This document shows positions 1-6,291 of a stretch of 10,857 nucleotides of DNA, piece by piece. The notes under the pieces were generated by a model. That model did no database searches, had not been told where the DNA came from, and worked only from the letters and a program-made list of their open reading frames with translations. Position 1 is the stretch's first letter, and each line of letters starts with the position of its first letter. The DNA is from Christensenella sp964494645 (GTDB lineage Bacteria; Bacillota; Clostridia; Christensenellales; Christensenellaceae): positions 1-10,857 of the forward strand of contig CAZBSH010000067.1 of the NCBI GenBank assembly GCA_964494645.1, read 5' to 3'. Made by a program: the position numbers and the translations under genes.

Positions 1-58
1 TTGAATTACAGCAACAAGTTGATAAAGATAAAGCAAGAATAGATGCTTTGATTGAGGG
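1..58. other. Leading sequence unrelated to the MFS gene that follows
   Basis: These bases do not continue the MFS reading frame: that frame has stops at 2, 20, 23, 29 and 53. Another frame, starting at base 3, is open for 26 codons to a stop at 81-83. It begins ELQQQVDKDKARIDALI, a charged, helix-like run that looks like the inside of a different protein. The base composition is more AT-rich than the MFS gene. It could be the edge of an insertion or deletion junction, a frameshifted relic, or an assembly join. The sequence does not decide between these. Confidence 0.4.
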
Positions 59-520
59 ATGGATACGGAAGGCGCGGCGCTGATACTTACGCTTTTTTAT
101 GTTGGGATACTGGTGATGCGTATCGTAAGCCCGTTGATTTTTAAAAAGATACAGCCACAAAAGGTATTTGTGCTGTTCAGCATCATCAGCATTGCGTTGA
201 TGCTTGTTGCAATCAATACGCCATCCGTTTCGGCGGCAATGGTTTTTACGACTGTAGGCGGCGCATTCCAGTCCTTAAATATTGTGTGTGTGATCATGAT
301 CGCAACGGAGCTGTTCCCAACGCGCAAAGCATCGGCAAGCTCGCTTGCGGTATTCTCGTACAATATCGGTGGTATGATCGCGCCTGTCGCAGTGGGGCTG
401 ATGGCGGAGACAATGGGTTTGCAGCTTCCGTTAAGCATTATGTGCGGCGTGTTTGCGTGTGGCGTAGCGGTGATGGCGGTACTGAGCAGGAAATGCAAGG
501 CGGAGCTGCGAAGCATCTAG
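59..520 (+). CDS. MFS transporter, C-terminal part only (5'-truncated remnant)
   Basis: The 153 residues match the second half of a major facilitator superfamily permease. About five membrane segments can be seen, at roughly residues 5-27, 34-53, 57-83, 91-118 and 123-145, which would be TM8-TM12 of a 12-TM protein. The cytoplasmic-loop pattern LFPTRKASASSLAV, followed by a Gly/Pro-rich helix (NIGGMIAPVAVG), is typical of MFS TM10-TM11. A full member has about 400 residues, so about 240 N-terminal residues are missing. A stop codon lies two codons before the ATG, and no good ribosome binding site precedes it. The ATG is therefore probably an internal Met, and the product is unlikely to work alone. 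Substrate is unknown. The gene ends 33 bases before a strong terminator shared with the convergent hydrolase gene. Confidence 0.65.
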   Translation: MDTEGAALILTLFYVGILVMRIVSPLIFKKIQPQKVFVLFSIISIALMLVAINTPSVSAAMVFTTVGGAFQSLNIVCVIMIATELFPTRKASASSLAVFSYNIGGMIAPVAVGLMAETMGLQLPLSIMCGVFACGVAVMAVLSRKCKAELRSI

Positions 521-553
521 ATTTGCGGGTGTTGCTGTAATATCAATGGAATG

Positions 554-589
554 AAAAAACGCGGAGAATATTTTTTCTCCGCGTTTTTT
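554..589. terminator. Bidirectional intrinsic terminator
   Basis: A perfect 15-bp inverted repeat (AAAAAACGCGGAGAA at 554-568, TTCTCCGCGTTTTTT at 575-589) encloses a 6-base loop. The GC-rich core is flanked by an A-tract on one side and a T-tract on the other, so it forms a hairpin plus U-tract in both directions. It sits between two convergent genes, the MFS remnant (ends 520) and the isochorismatase-family gene (ends 599), and can end both transcripts. Confidence 0.9.
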
Positions 590-598
590 ATTGATTTC

Positions 599-1141
599 CT
601 ATTTTACCAATTTTGAAATGGTTTTAAACGTATCGCTCCCCGCGCGTTCTGTCAGTTCGAACAGGATCGACTCCGCTGTAGTAAGCAACGCACCTTCCTG
701 CTGCGCGCGCAGCAGGGCAATTTCTTTGTCATACGGAAAACGTGATCCGATGCAGTCGCATACGAGGATAGGCGTAAAACCTGCCTCCTTTAGATCGATT
801 ACGCTTTGGAGCACGCATACATGCGCTTCAATACCGCATACGATGATGTTTTTTTTGTTGAGCGAGCGTACATGATCCATGATCTCTGTTTCACCGCAGG
901 CAGAAAAACTAAGCTTGTCAAACGGTGTAAAGTCACCGACTGCCTCTTTAACTTCCGGGATGATATCCCCCAGTCCCTTTGGATATTGGCGAGGCATGAT
1001 GAAAGGCAGCCCTAAAGCGCGTGCGCCTTTTAAAAGCGTGACGGTTTTTTCGATAATAGAAGCATTTTCATAGATGACGGGTACCAGACGTTCCTGATAG
1101 TCAATCACCAGAACGACTGAATTTTCTGCTTGAATACGCAT
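599..1141 (-). CDS. Isochorismatase-family cysteine hydrolase
   Basis: This 180-residue protein has the length and the catalytic triad of the isochorismatase-like hydrolases (the nicotinamidase, YcaC and N-carbamoylsarcosine amidase superfamily). The Asp is D14 in VLVIDYQERL, the Lys is K76 in FDKLSFSA, and the nucleophilic Cys is C109 in GIEAHVCV. These proteins cleave amide, vinyl-ether or related bonds through a thioester intermediate. GIEAHVCV places it nearest the YcaC-type hydrolases of unassigned substrate rather than true isochorismatases. No signal peptide is seen, so it is cytosolic. The ATG at 1141-1139 follows a GGAGGA site (complement of 1150-1155) with good spacing. The gene is transcribed away from the sugar operon from the shared control region, and a metabolic link to that operon is not shown. 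Family assignment is firm and substrate is open. Confidence 0.92.
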   Translation of the reverse strand: MRIQAENSVVLVIDYQERLVPVIYENASIIEKTVTLLKGARALGLPFIMPRQYPKGLGDIIPEVKEAVGDFTPFDKLSFSACGETEIMDHVRSLNKKNIIVCGIEAHVCVLQSVIDLKEAGFTPILVCDCIGSRFPYDKEIALLRAQQEGALLTTAESILFELTERAGSDTFKTISKLVK

Positions 1142-1169
1142 AAGTCAGATCCTCCGTTGTTTTTTCTCC

Positions 1170-1198
1170 ATTATAACACAGGACAGTAAATTACAGAA
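1170..1198 (-). promoter_or_regulatory. Extended -10 promoter for the hydrolase gene
   Basis: On the minus strand the sequence reads TGTTATAATGG. This gives a perfect TATAAT (complement of 1170-1175) preceded by TGn, an extended -10 element. Seventeen bases further upstream lies TTCTGT (complement of 1193-1198), a weak -35, as is common with extended -10 promoters. The start codon at 1141 would be about 22 bases beyond the expected transcription start. Part of the upstream region carries a tandem ATTACAG repeat (1190-1204). Confidence 0.6.
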
Positions 1199-1226
1199 TT
1201 ACAGATCGAACGAAATTACATAAACA

Positions 1227-1254
1227 TTTAAACAATTATGGGAATTGTTGTAAA
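1227..1254. promoter_or_regulatory. Palindrome, candidate operator in the divergent control region
   Basis: AACAATT (1231-1237) and AATTGTT (1243-1249) form a perfect 7-bp inverted repeat around a 5-base centre (ATGGG). The symmetry extends to TTTA (1227-1230) and TAAA (1251-1254) if one base is bulged. A 19-bp dyad of this shape, in a 356-base gap between divergent genes with an HTH regulator encoded next door, fits a dimeric repressor or activator site. No U-tract follows, so it is not a terminator. Confidence 0.45.
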
Positions 1255-1296
1255 AAAGCGTATTAAAATTTCCGGATTTCCTGAAAGTATGAGCGA

Positions 1297-1318
1297 ATAA
1301 GCTAACAAAATGGCTTAT
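1297..1318. repeat. Short inverted repeat ATAAGC/GCTTAT
   Basis: ATAAGC (1297-1302) and GCTTAT (1313-1318) are perfect 6-bp arms around a 10-base spacer, just upstream of the candidate rightward promoter. The left arm overlaps one of the GAATAA boxes (1295-1300). It could be part of an operator, but it is short enough to be chance in AT-rich DNA. Confidence 0.3.
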
Positions 1319-1325
1319 GAACAAG

Positions 1326-1354
1326 TTGTAGAAACATTAGTTTACGGATAGAAT
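1326..1354 (+). promoter_or_regulatory. Candidate promoter for the regulator and sugar operon
   Basis: TTGTAG (1326-1331) and TAGAAT (1349-1354) are separated by exactly 17 bases. The -10 matches the sigma-A consensus at five of six positions and the -35 at three of six, as expected for a regulated promoter. Transcription would start near 1361, leaving a leader of about 137 bases before the regulator ATG. A GAATAA box (1351-1356) overlaps the -10. Confidence 0.4.
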
Positions 1355-1360
1355 AAGAAC

Positions 1361-1422
1361 ATCAAAAGTTATTCGTAAAGAAAAAAGCAATTAGTTGTTT
1401 TAAATTATCAAAAATTATTCAT
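1361..1422 (+). repeat. Direct repeat pair, candidate operator half-sites
   Basis: ATCAAAAGTTATTCGT (1361-1376) and ATCAAAAATTATTCAT (1407-1422) agree at 14 of 16 positions, and both differences are G/A. The starts are 46 bases apart. The first copy would cover the predicted transcription start. Its TTATTC is the reverse complement of the GAATAA at 1351-1356, giving a 6-bp dyad with a 12-base centre. Flanking TTTACG (1341-1346) and CGTAAA (1374-1379) add outer symmetry. Binding by the adjacent HTH protein is inference. Confidence 0.4.
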
Positions 1423-1484
1423 CGTATGATTTTTGCAATTGATACTGTTCTTCGATTTTGGAGAGCCGGGGTTCGTTATTACCT

Positions 1485-1491
1485 AAGGCGG
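1485..1491 (+). promoter_or_regulatory. Ribosome binding site that fixes the regulator start
   Basis: AAGGCGG lies 6 bases before the ATG at 1498. The in-frame ATG at 1426, 24 codons earlier, has no such site: only AT-rich sequence precedes it. The extra 24 residues it would add do not resemble the N-terminus of an HTH protein. The downstream start is therefore preferred. Confidence 0.65.
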
Positions 1492-1497
1492 TGTTTC

Positions 1498-2001
1498 ATG
1501 ACTGAGTTTGAAGAAATTGCGCTGAAAAAGATAGTCAAGGATTACCTGATTGAGAACATCTATTACAGGATTAATTTGTTGATTGGAAAATACGGGATCA
1601 GCAACGCAGAAATCAGTAAGCGGATTGGATGGGACCCGGCGGGATACAATCAAAAATACAATCGAAGCAATGATCTTCGTATGACAACATTCATCAAGAT
1701 ATATGTTGCTATTCAGGAGATTATTGCTGAGAAGGAAGAAGAATATGGTTATGAGGAGCTTGAACTTAGCAAGATCGATTTAAACGACCTCATTACACAG
1801 GATGAATTTGACCTAGGTCGCCTGTTTAACCACATTAGTGCTGCGGCAGAGGGGAAAACAGAGTTTTTAAGCAGTGTTTCGCTGGTACATACGTATTTAT
1901 CGCTGAAGTCTTTCGTACTGCTTGGACGGAAAAACAAGAAATTCAGCGAACGGGAGATTGACGTGTACATCTCGTTCTACAAAGCAGTATCGGAACAATA
2001 A
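1498..2001 (+). CDS. XRE-like HTH transcriptional regulator
   Basis: This 167-residue protein is read from the ATG at 1498; an in-frame ATG at 1426 would give 191 residues. An N-terminal helix-turn-helix is visible at about residues 33-56. It has the XRE/lambda-repressor-like pattern GISNAEISKRIGW, then a recognition helix (DPAGYNQKYNRS), then the helix MTTFIKIYVAIQEI. The C-terminal 90 or so residues are acidic and then helical (about 73-167) and match no ligand-binding domain I recognise. It is the first gene of the rightward operon, 32 bases before DhaK1. An AT-rich leader with repeated motifs lies upstream, so autoregulation and control of the sugar genes are likely. The DNA-binding assignment is fairly sure. 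Effector and sign of regulation are unknown. A DhaQ-like partnership with the adjacent DhaK paralogue is possible. Confidence 0.7.
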   Translation: MTEFEEIALKKIVKDYLIENIYYRINLLIGKYGISNAEISKRIGWDPAGYNQKYNRSNDLRMTTFIKIYVAIQEIIAEKEEEYGYEELELSKIDLNDLITQDEFDLGRLFNHISAAAEGKTEFLSSVSLVHTYLSLKSFVLLGRKNKKFSEREIDVYISFYKAVSEQ

Positions 2002-2033
2002 GACAACGAACGGAAGGAAAAGCGGAGGCGGAC

Positions 2034-3035
2034 ATGCAAAAATTTGCGAATGATCCAAGCAATATGGTGAATGAATCGATCAGGGGATTTGTCAAATGCT
2101 ATCCTGATATCGTGACATATACAGAGAGCGAACGCGTTTTAAAGAGTACGGCAGCGCAAGGCAAAGGAAGAGTGGGCATTGCGACAGGTGGCGGGTTTGG
2201 ACATGATCCGGCGTTTATTGGTTATATCGGTCAGAACATGGTGGACACCGTGGCGGCGGGAGATATATTCATGACGCCCTCGATAGAAGACTATTGTATC
2301 GCGTTTCGGCATGCTGACGCGGGCGAAGGTGTCGCTTGTCTTTACGGAAACTATGAGCGGGATATCGCCAGTGTTGAAAAGGCAATTGAGATTGTAAAGC
2401 AAGAAGGAATCGTTGTGAAATGCGTGGTCGCAAAAGACGATGTTGCGCTTTCTGATCCGGACAAGCGGCGGGGCAGCGCGGGAGAAATACTGATGTGGAA
2501 GGTCGGCGGCGCGGCAGCTTCGATGGGATACGATCTTGATAATGTTATCCGTGTGGTACAAAAGGCGGTCGATAATACGAAAAGCATCAGCGTAGGGCTT
2601 GCGTCATGTATTATTCCTATGGTGGGCAGGCCAAATTACCTGATTGAGGTCGGCACGATGGAAATCGGGGTCGGTCATCATGGAACATCGAGCCTTGATA
2701 CATGTAAGTTGCGCACGGCAGATGAAACAGTGGATATTATGCTGGATTCCATTTTAGCGGATATGCCTCTTGGCGAGGGTGAGCAAGTTGCGGTGCTTGT
2801 TTCCGGGCTTGGGAATACAATGTTGATGGAGCTGCATATTTTGTTCAGCCGTATTTATGACGTATTGAAGGAAAAGAATATCAAGATACACCGCTCTTAT
2901 GTGGGAAATTATTTTACGGCGCTTGACATGATGGGGGCTTCGATCTCTGTTATGAAGCTGGACGACGAATTGAAACAAATGATGGACGTGCCGGTCTATA
3001 CGGCGGCGTTTAATCACTTTCATATCAAAAAATAA
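2034..3035 (+). CDS. DhaK-family dihydroxyacetone/ketose kinase, K-domain only (paralogue 1)
   Basis: At 333 residues this is a complete DhaK domain without the DhaL domain of ATP-dependent fused kinases. The active-site positions are kept. TGGGFGHDP (51-59) holds His57, GNYERD (105-110) holds Asp110, and GVGHHGTSS (212-220) holds His216, the residue that in DhaK covalently binds the substrate carbonyl. The core RRGSAGEIL and the C-terminal VGNYFTALDMMGASI also match. Unusual changes are Phe55 for Ser in GGGSGHEP, Met80-Thr81 for the usual Thr-Ser, and His215/Thr218-Ser219 for the usual Ile and Glu-Pro around the catalytic His. The substrate pocket therefore differs from classical dihydroxyacetone kinase. 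A DhaL partner would be needed for phosphorylation, and none is in the window. GGAGG lies 5 bases before the ATG. It may be a ketose kinase (erythrulose is a fair guess) or a DhaQ-like sensor. Confidence 0.88.
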   Translation: MQKFANDPSNMVNESIRGFVKCYPDIVTYTESERVLKSTAAQGKGRVGIATGGGFGHDPAFIGYIGQNMVDTVAAGDIFMTPSIEDYCIAFRHADAGEGVACLYGNYERDIASVEKAIEIVKQEGIVVKCVVAKDDVALSDPDKRRGSAGEILMWKVGGAAASMGYDLDNVIRVVQKAVDNTKSISVGLASCIIPMVGRPNYLIEVGTMEIGVGHHGTSSLDTCKLRTADETVDIMLDSILADMPLGEGEQVAVLVSGLGNTMLMELHILFSRIYDVLKEKNIKIHRSYVGNYFTALDMMGASISVMKLDDELKQMMDVPVYTAAFNHFHIKK

Positions 3036-3049
3036 AAGAGGTAAAAAGA

Positions 3050-3496
3050 ATGAAACTGGCAATCGGCTGTGACGAAGCAGGCTTTTATTTAAAAGAGGAA
3101 GTCAAAAAGCATTTGGAAAAAGCGGGTCATGAGATCGTAGATGTTGGCGTATATAATACAGACCCAGCAATGTACCCGGATGTTGCTGCGGCAGTGGCAG
3201 GTAAGGTTTTGGATAAAGAAGTAACGCGCGGCATATTGATCTGCGGAACGGGAATTGGCATGGCGATGACAGCAAACAAGTTCCACGGAATTCGCGCGGC
3301 GGTATGTCATGACAGTTTCTCTACAGAGCGTTCCATAAAGAGCAACAATGCGCATATCATGTGCATGGGCGCGCGGGTCATTGGCAGCGAACTTGCAAAA
3401 CAATTGGTGGATATGTGGATAAGTTACGAATATGTGGACGGACCGTCTACCCCAAAGATCGACAGAATGATGCATTATGACGCAAAACGCGATTGA
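3050..3496 (+). CDS. RpiB/LacAB-family sugar-phosphate isomerase
   Basis: This 148-residue protein is of typical length for the family. It has the N-terminal GCDEAG (6-11) and the ICGTGIGM loop (64-71) with catalytic Cys65, followed by the AANK/TANKF-type segment (TANKF, 74-78) and IRAAVCHD. The family interconverts aldose and ketose phosphates, as in ribose 5-phosphate isomerase B, galactose-6-phosphate isomerase LacA/LacB and D-erythrulose-4-phosphate isomerase DerI. Compared with RpiB, Glu9 replaces the His after the conserved Asp, and Ser98 replaces the ring-opening His of the HNN motif (here SNN, 98-100). The C-terminal phosphate-binding Arg pair is Pro and Lys by my alignment. DEAG recalls LacA, and the missing His and Arg recall LacB. 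The gene starts 14 bases after DhaK1 with an AGAGG site. An acyclic substrate such as a tetrulose phosphate is an attractive inference. Confidence 0.88.
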   Translation: MKLAIGCDEAGFYLKEEVKKHLEKAGHEIVDVGVYNTDPAMYPDVAAAVAGKVLDKEVTRGILICGTGIGMAMTANKFHGIRAAVCHDSFSTERSIKSNNAHIMCMGARVIGSELAKQLVDMWISYEYVDGPSTPKIDRMMHYDAKRD

Positions 3497-3530
3497 AGAA
3501 TAGACTGGAATGCTGGAGGAATAAAGTAAA

Positions 3531-5096
3531 ATGGGCAATTATTTGGTAGGATGCGACATTGGGTCGAGCCAGACCAAGGCAGTAGTAATCGACGAAGAGG
3601 GTAACGTCCTTGGGAAAAAATATATTGGATATCCGACGCTGACGAACAGCAAGGGCTGGGCAGAGCATGACCCGGAGCAGTATTGGAGCACAACGGCGGA
3701 TTGTATCGCCGAGTCGATCAAGGAAGCGAGGATCGACGCGAAGGATATTCGCGGTGTGGCGATCAGCGCACATTCTCCTGCATCTATTCTGGTAGATGAA
3801 AATCTGAACGCGCTCAACTTGAGCCATTTTTGGATGGATCGCCGTGGAACGGCGGAAGCGGAGTATATCAACGAGAAAATCGGTGAAGAACGTGTATTCC
3901 AAACAAGCGGAAACGTATCTGATCCGTATTATGCGACAGTCAAGCTGTTATGGGAAAAGAACAACCGTCCTGAGATTTATAATCGGGCGAAAAAATTCCA
4001 GACAGCGGCAGACTATCCGCGCATGAAGCTGACGGGAAAAATGGTAACGGATTATTCTAATGCCAGCCTGATTGGCGTAGGGTTTGATATCGTGAATCGT
4101 AAATGGGATACGGATATCTTGGAAACGATCGGGCTTGATCCCGATAAATTTCCGGAGCTGGCGGCATGCGAGCAGGTTGTGGGAGAGGTCACGGCGGAAG
4201 CGGCGGAGCGTACGGGTCTGAAAAAAGGTACGCCGGTTATCGCGGGTACGGTGGACTGCAACGCGGCATGGGTAGCCGGCGGAGTGCTCAACGACGGCGA
4301 TATGTCGCTTGTTATGGGCAGCGCGGGCGTAATGGGAGTTGTCCACGAAAAACCTACCTTTACAAAAAATTTGGTTACGATCATCCATGCTGCAAATTCT
4401 GAAAAGATGTATACCACGGTTGTGGCGACATGCGGCTGCGGATCTTCTCTGCAGTATTTCAAAGAAAAATTCGGTGATCTGGACGGTATCGTCGCGGGAC
4501 AGACCGGAAAAAATACATATACGTACCTATGCGACAAGGCGGGCGAGGTTCCTGTAGGCAGCGATGGACTGATTACGCTTCCTTATTATATGGGAGAACG
4601 CACGCCTATCTGGAATCCGATTTCGCGCGGTGTGTTGTTCGGGCTTGGATATTCTCATACAAAATATCATATGCTCCGTTCTTTTATGGAAGGTTCGGCG
4701 CTTGCTATCAAGCATAATTTTGAGCTGATGAAGGAAACCGGCGTAAAAATGAATATGCCGCTCATCATGGGTGAAGGCGGCGCGCAAAGCAGAATATGGA
4801 GACAAATCATTTCTGATTGCCTTGGTATCCCGGGTATCTACATGAGCAACTCGATGGGCGCGCCGGTGGGCGACGCGATTCTCGCGGGTGTGGGTTCCGG
4901 AGTATTCAAGGACTGCAACGTCGTGAAAGACTGGGTCAAGCTTTCGGATGAAACAGAGCCGGACGCGAAGAACCATGATATATACAATGATATATACAAA
5001 ATATACCGCGAGCTTTATGAAGAGGTAAAGGACAGCTATAAGGCGCTTGTACCGCTCGTCAAGAAGATTGATGCTCGCAAACAGGACAATGTTTAA
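3531..5096 (+). CDS. FGGY-family carbohydrate kinase
   Basis: At 521 residues this is the usual size for the family. It opens with the phosphate-binding GCDIGSSQTKAVVID (7-21). AGTVDCNAAW carries Asp242, the expected catalytic base. The second-domain ATP-binding loop is GEGGAQSRIW (414-423), followed by the family's MGAPVGDAILAGVGSG. These enzymes phosphorylate sugars and polyols: xylulose, ribulose, glycerol, gluconate, and erythritol in the case of EryA. The sugar-pocket segment SAHSPASILVDENLN and the triplet WMDRRG resemble pentulose/xylulose kinases more than glycerol kinase, but substrate cannot be assigned. GGAGG (3515-3519) precedes the ATG by 11 bases. The gene lies 34 bases after the RpiB-like gene and just before the transporter, so it probably acts on the imported substrate or its isomer. 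Confidence 0.93.
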   Translation: MGNYLVGCDIGSSQTKAVVIDEEGNVLGKKYIGYPTLTNSKGWAEHDPEQYWSTTADCIAESIKEARIDAKDIRGVAISAHSPASILVDENLNALNLSHFWMDRRGTAEAEYINEKIGEERVFQTSGNVSDPYYATVKLLWEKNNRPEIYNRAKKFQTAADYPRMKLTGKMVTDYSNASLIGVGFDIVNRKWDTDILETIGLDPDKFPELAACEQVVGEVTAEAAERTGLKKGTPVIAGTVDCNAAWVAGGVLNDGDMSLVMGSAGVMGVVHEKPTFTKNLVTIIHAANSEKMYTTVVATCGCGSSLQYFKEKFGDLDGIVAGQTGKNTYTYLCDKAGEVPVGSDGLITLPYYMGERTPIWNPISRGVLFGLGYSHTKYHMLRSFMEGSALAIKHNFELMKETGVKMNMPLIMGEGGAQSRIWRQIISDCLGIPGIYMSNSMGAPVGDAILAGVGSGVFKDCNVVKDWVKLSDETEPDAKNHDIYNDIYKIYRELYEEVKDSYKALVPLVKKIDARKQDNV

Positions 5097-5113
5097 TTAG
5101 AAAGTTTTTAATA

Positions 5114-5131
5114 TTTTACTGTAAGGTAAAA
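5114..5131 (+). other. Weak hairpin before the binding-protein gene
   Basis: TTTTAC (5114-5119) and GTAAAA (5126-5131) could pair around a 6-base loop within the 57-base gap between the kinase and the binding-protein gene. The stem is short and AU-rich, and the tract that follows is A rather than U, so it is not a good terminator. It might mark a processing site, or be chance. A GGAGG ribosome site follows at about 5142. Confidence 0.2.
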
Positions 5132-5153
5132 AAAAGAAAATGGAGGAAAAGAA

Positions 5154-6257
5154 ATGAAAAAAGTAGTTAGTCTCATCGTAGTAGTGTTGATGGCAGTTGC
5201 GCTCTTTGCAGGCTGTACACAAGCTCCTGCTGCATCTGAATCTGCGGCTCCTGCTGCATCCGCATCGGCAGATGCTCCGGCGGCGTCCGAATCGGCTCCG
5301 GCAGAATCTGCTGCGGCTGGCGCAAAAACGGACAAAGAGAACAAGGACATCACGATCGTTATGGTGGCAAAGCATGAAGGTATCACATGGTTTGACGACA
5401 TGAGAATCGGTGTTGACCAGTTTGCAAAGGACACAGGCGTAAATGCTTACCAGATCGCTCCTGAAGGCGGCGACCCGGCAAAACAGCTGCAGATGGTTGA
5501 AGACCTGATCGCGCAGGGCGTTGACGCAATCTGTGTTGTTCCGAACGACGCACAGTCCATGATCCCGGCTCTTGACAAAGCAAGAGAAGCTGGTATCGTT
5601 GTTATCTCTCACGAAGGTCCGGACATTCTTGAGCATGTTGACTATGACTTAGAAGCGATCGACAATGCAGAGCAGGGCAAGCTGTTTGGCGAAAACCTTG
5701 CAAAACAGATGGACGGCAAAGGCAAGTTTGCTTCTTTCGTAGGTATGCTTACAATGGTTCCGCACATGGAATGGTGGCAGGGCGCAGTTGATTATCTGGC
5801 AGAAAACTATCCGGAAATCGAATGCATCACACCTGAGCCGTACGAAGACAAAAACGACAACCAGATCGCTTATGACAAAGCTCTTGAAGTTTTGAAAGCG
5901 ACTCCGGACATCAAAGGCTTCACAGACAGCGCAGCTTCCGGCGCTGGTATCGCACAGGCACTGCAGGAAAGAGGCAGACAAGATATCGCTCTTGTCAGCA
6001 CGGCTGTTCCTTCACAGGCAGGCGCTTACATCGAAGATGGTTCTATGGATGTAGGTCTGTGCTGGAGACCGGCGGATGCAGGTTACATCACTTGCGATAT
6101 CGCTCTTAAAGTTCTGAAGGGCGAAGAGATCAAAGACGGTATGTCTTTTGACAAAGCTGGTTACGAAAAGGTTGCTGTAAATGGAAACGCTATGGTTGCA
6201 AATGCTCCTATCGTATTCACGAAAGACAATCTTCACGACGAAGCGGTTTATTTCTAA
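5154..6257 (+). CDS. Sugar ABC transporter substrate-binding lipoprotein
   Basis: This 367-residue protein starts with a lipoprotein signal peptide: MKK, a hydrophobic core, and the lipobox LFAGC with Cys21 as the lipidated residue. A flexible Ala/Ser/Pro-rich linker spans about 24-57, then a two-lobed periplasmic-binding-protein fold of the ribose/LsrB/RhaS type (peripla_BP_4). Recognisable pieces are ITIVMVAKHEG, the EGGDPAKQLQMVEDLIAQGVDAICVVP region, the AREAGIVVIS strand, and a C-terminal CWRPADAGYITCDIALKVLKGE matching the hinge strand and helix of RhaS/LsrB relatives. It would sit on the outer face of the membrane and deliver ligand to the two permeases encoded downstream. Codon use is more biased than in its neighbours (all five Arg codons are AGA), suggesting high expression. 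GGAGG precedes the ATG. Ligand is unknown. Confidence 0.93.
   Translation: MKKVVSLIVVVLMAVALFAGCTQAPAASESAAPAASASADAPAASESAPAESAAAGAKTDKENKDITIVMVAKHEGITWFDDMRIGVDQFAKDTGVNAYQIAPEGGDPAKQLQMVEDLIAQGVDAICVVPNDAQSMIPALDKAREAGIVVISHEGPDILEHVDYDLEAIDNAEQGKLFGENLAKQMDGKGKFASFVGMLTMVPHMEWWQGAVDYLAENYPEIECITPEPYEDKNDNQIAYDKALEVLKATPDIKGFTDSAASGAGIAQALQERGRQDIALVSTAVPSQAGAYIEDGSMDVGLCWRPADAGYITCDIALKVLKGEEIKDGMSFDKAGYEKVAVNGNAMVANAPIVFTKDNLHDEAVYF
5223..5260 (+). repeat. Short direct repeat in the lipoprotein linker
   Basis: GCTCCTGCTGCATC occurs twice, at 5223-5236 and 5247-5260, offset by 24 bases (8 codons), inside the Ala/Ser/Pro linker. The encoded APAAS unit is repeated in the protein. Such linkers vary in length by slippage or recombination, and the repeat keeps the frame. 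Confidence 0.6.
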
Positions 6258-6285
6258 GCCAAAAGCAAAATTGGCATAAGCCAAT
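6255..6285 (+). repeat. TAAGCCAA repeat with alternative stems
   Basis: TAAGCCAA occurs at 6255-6262 (its TAA is the stop codon of the binding-protein gene) and again at 6277-6284. Between them lies TTGGC (6271-6275), which can pair with either copy. With the second copy it forms ATTGGC-ATAA-GCCAAT (6270-6285), a 6-bp stem and tetraloop. The stems exclude each other and sit just ahead of the strong hairpin at 6292-6326. Confidence 0.4.
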
Positions 6286-6291
6286 GACCGG

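Noticed and set aside
1426..1497. Earlier in-frame ATG for the regulator (191 residues)
   Set aside because: No ribosome site precedes 1426, while AAGGCGG precedes 1498. The extra 24 residues are not typical of an HTH N-terminus, and the region lies within the AT-rich leader.
2034..3496. Naming the first two enzymes derK and derI
   Set aside because: The DhaK plus RpiB pairing fits, but DhaK1 lacks the L-domain, no tetritol dehydrogenase is present, and substrate residues cannot be verified here. Gene symbols are withheld.
5097..5636. Minus-strand open frame of 179 codons opposite the binding-protein gene
   Set aside because: It is Cys/Arg/Ser rich because it reads the complement of the Ala/Ser linker. 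The plus-strand gene has a lipobox and a known fold, so the minus frame is a shadow.
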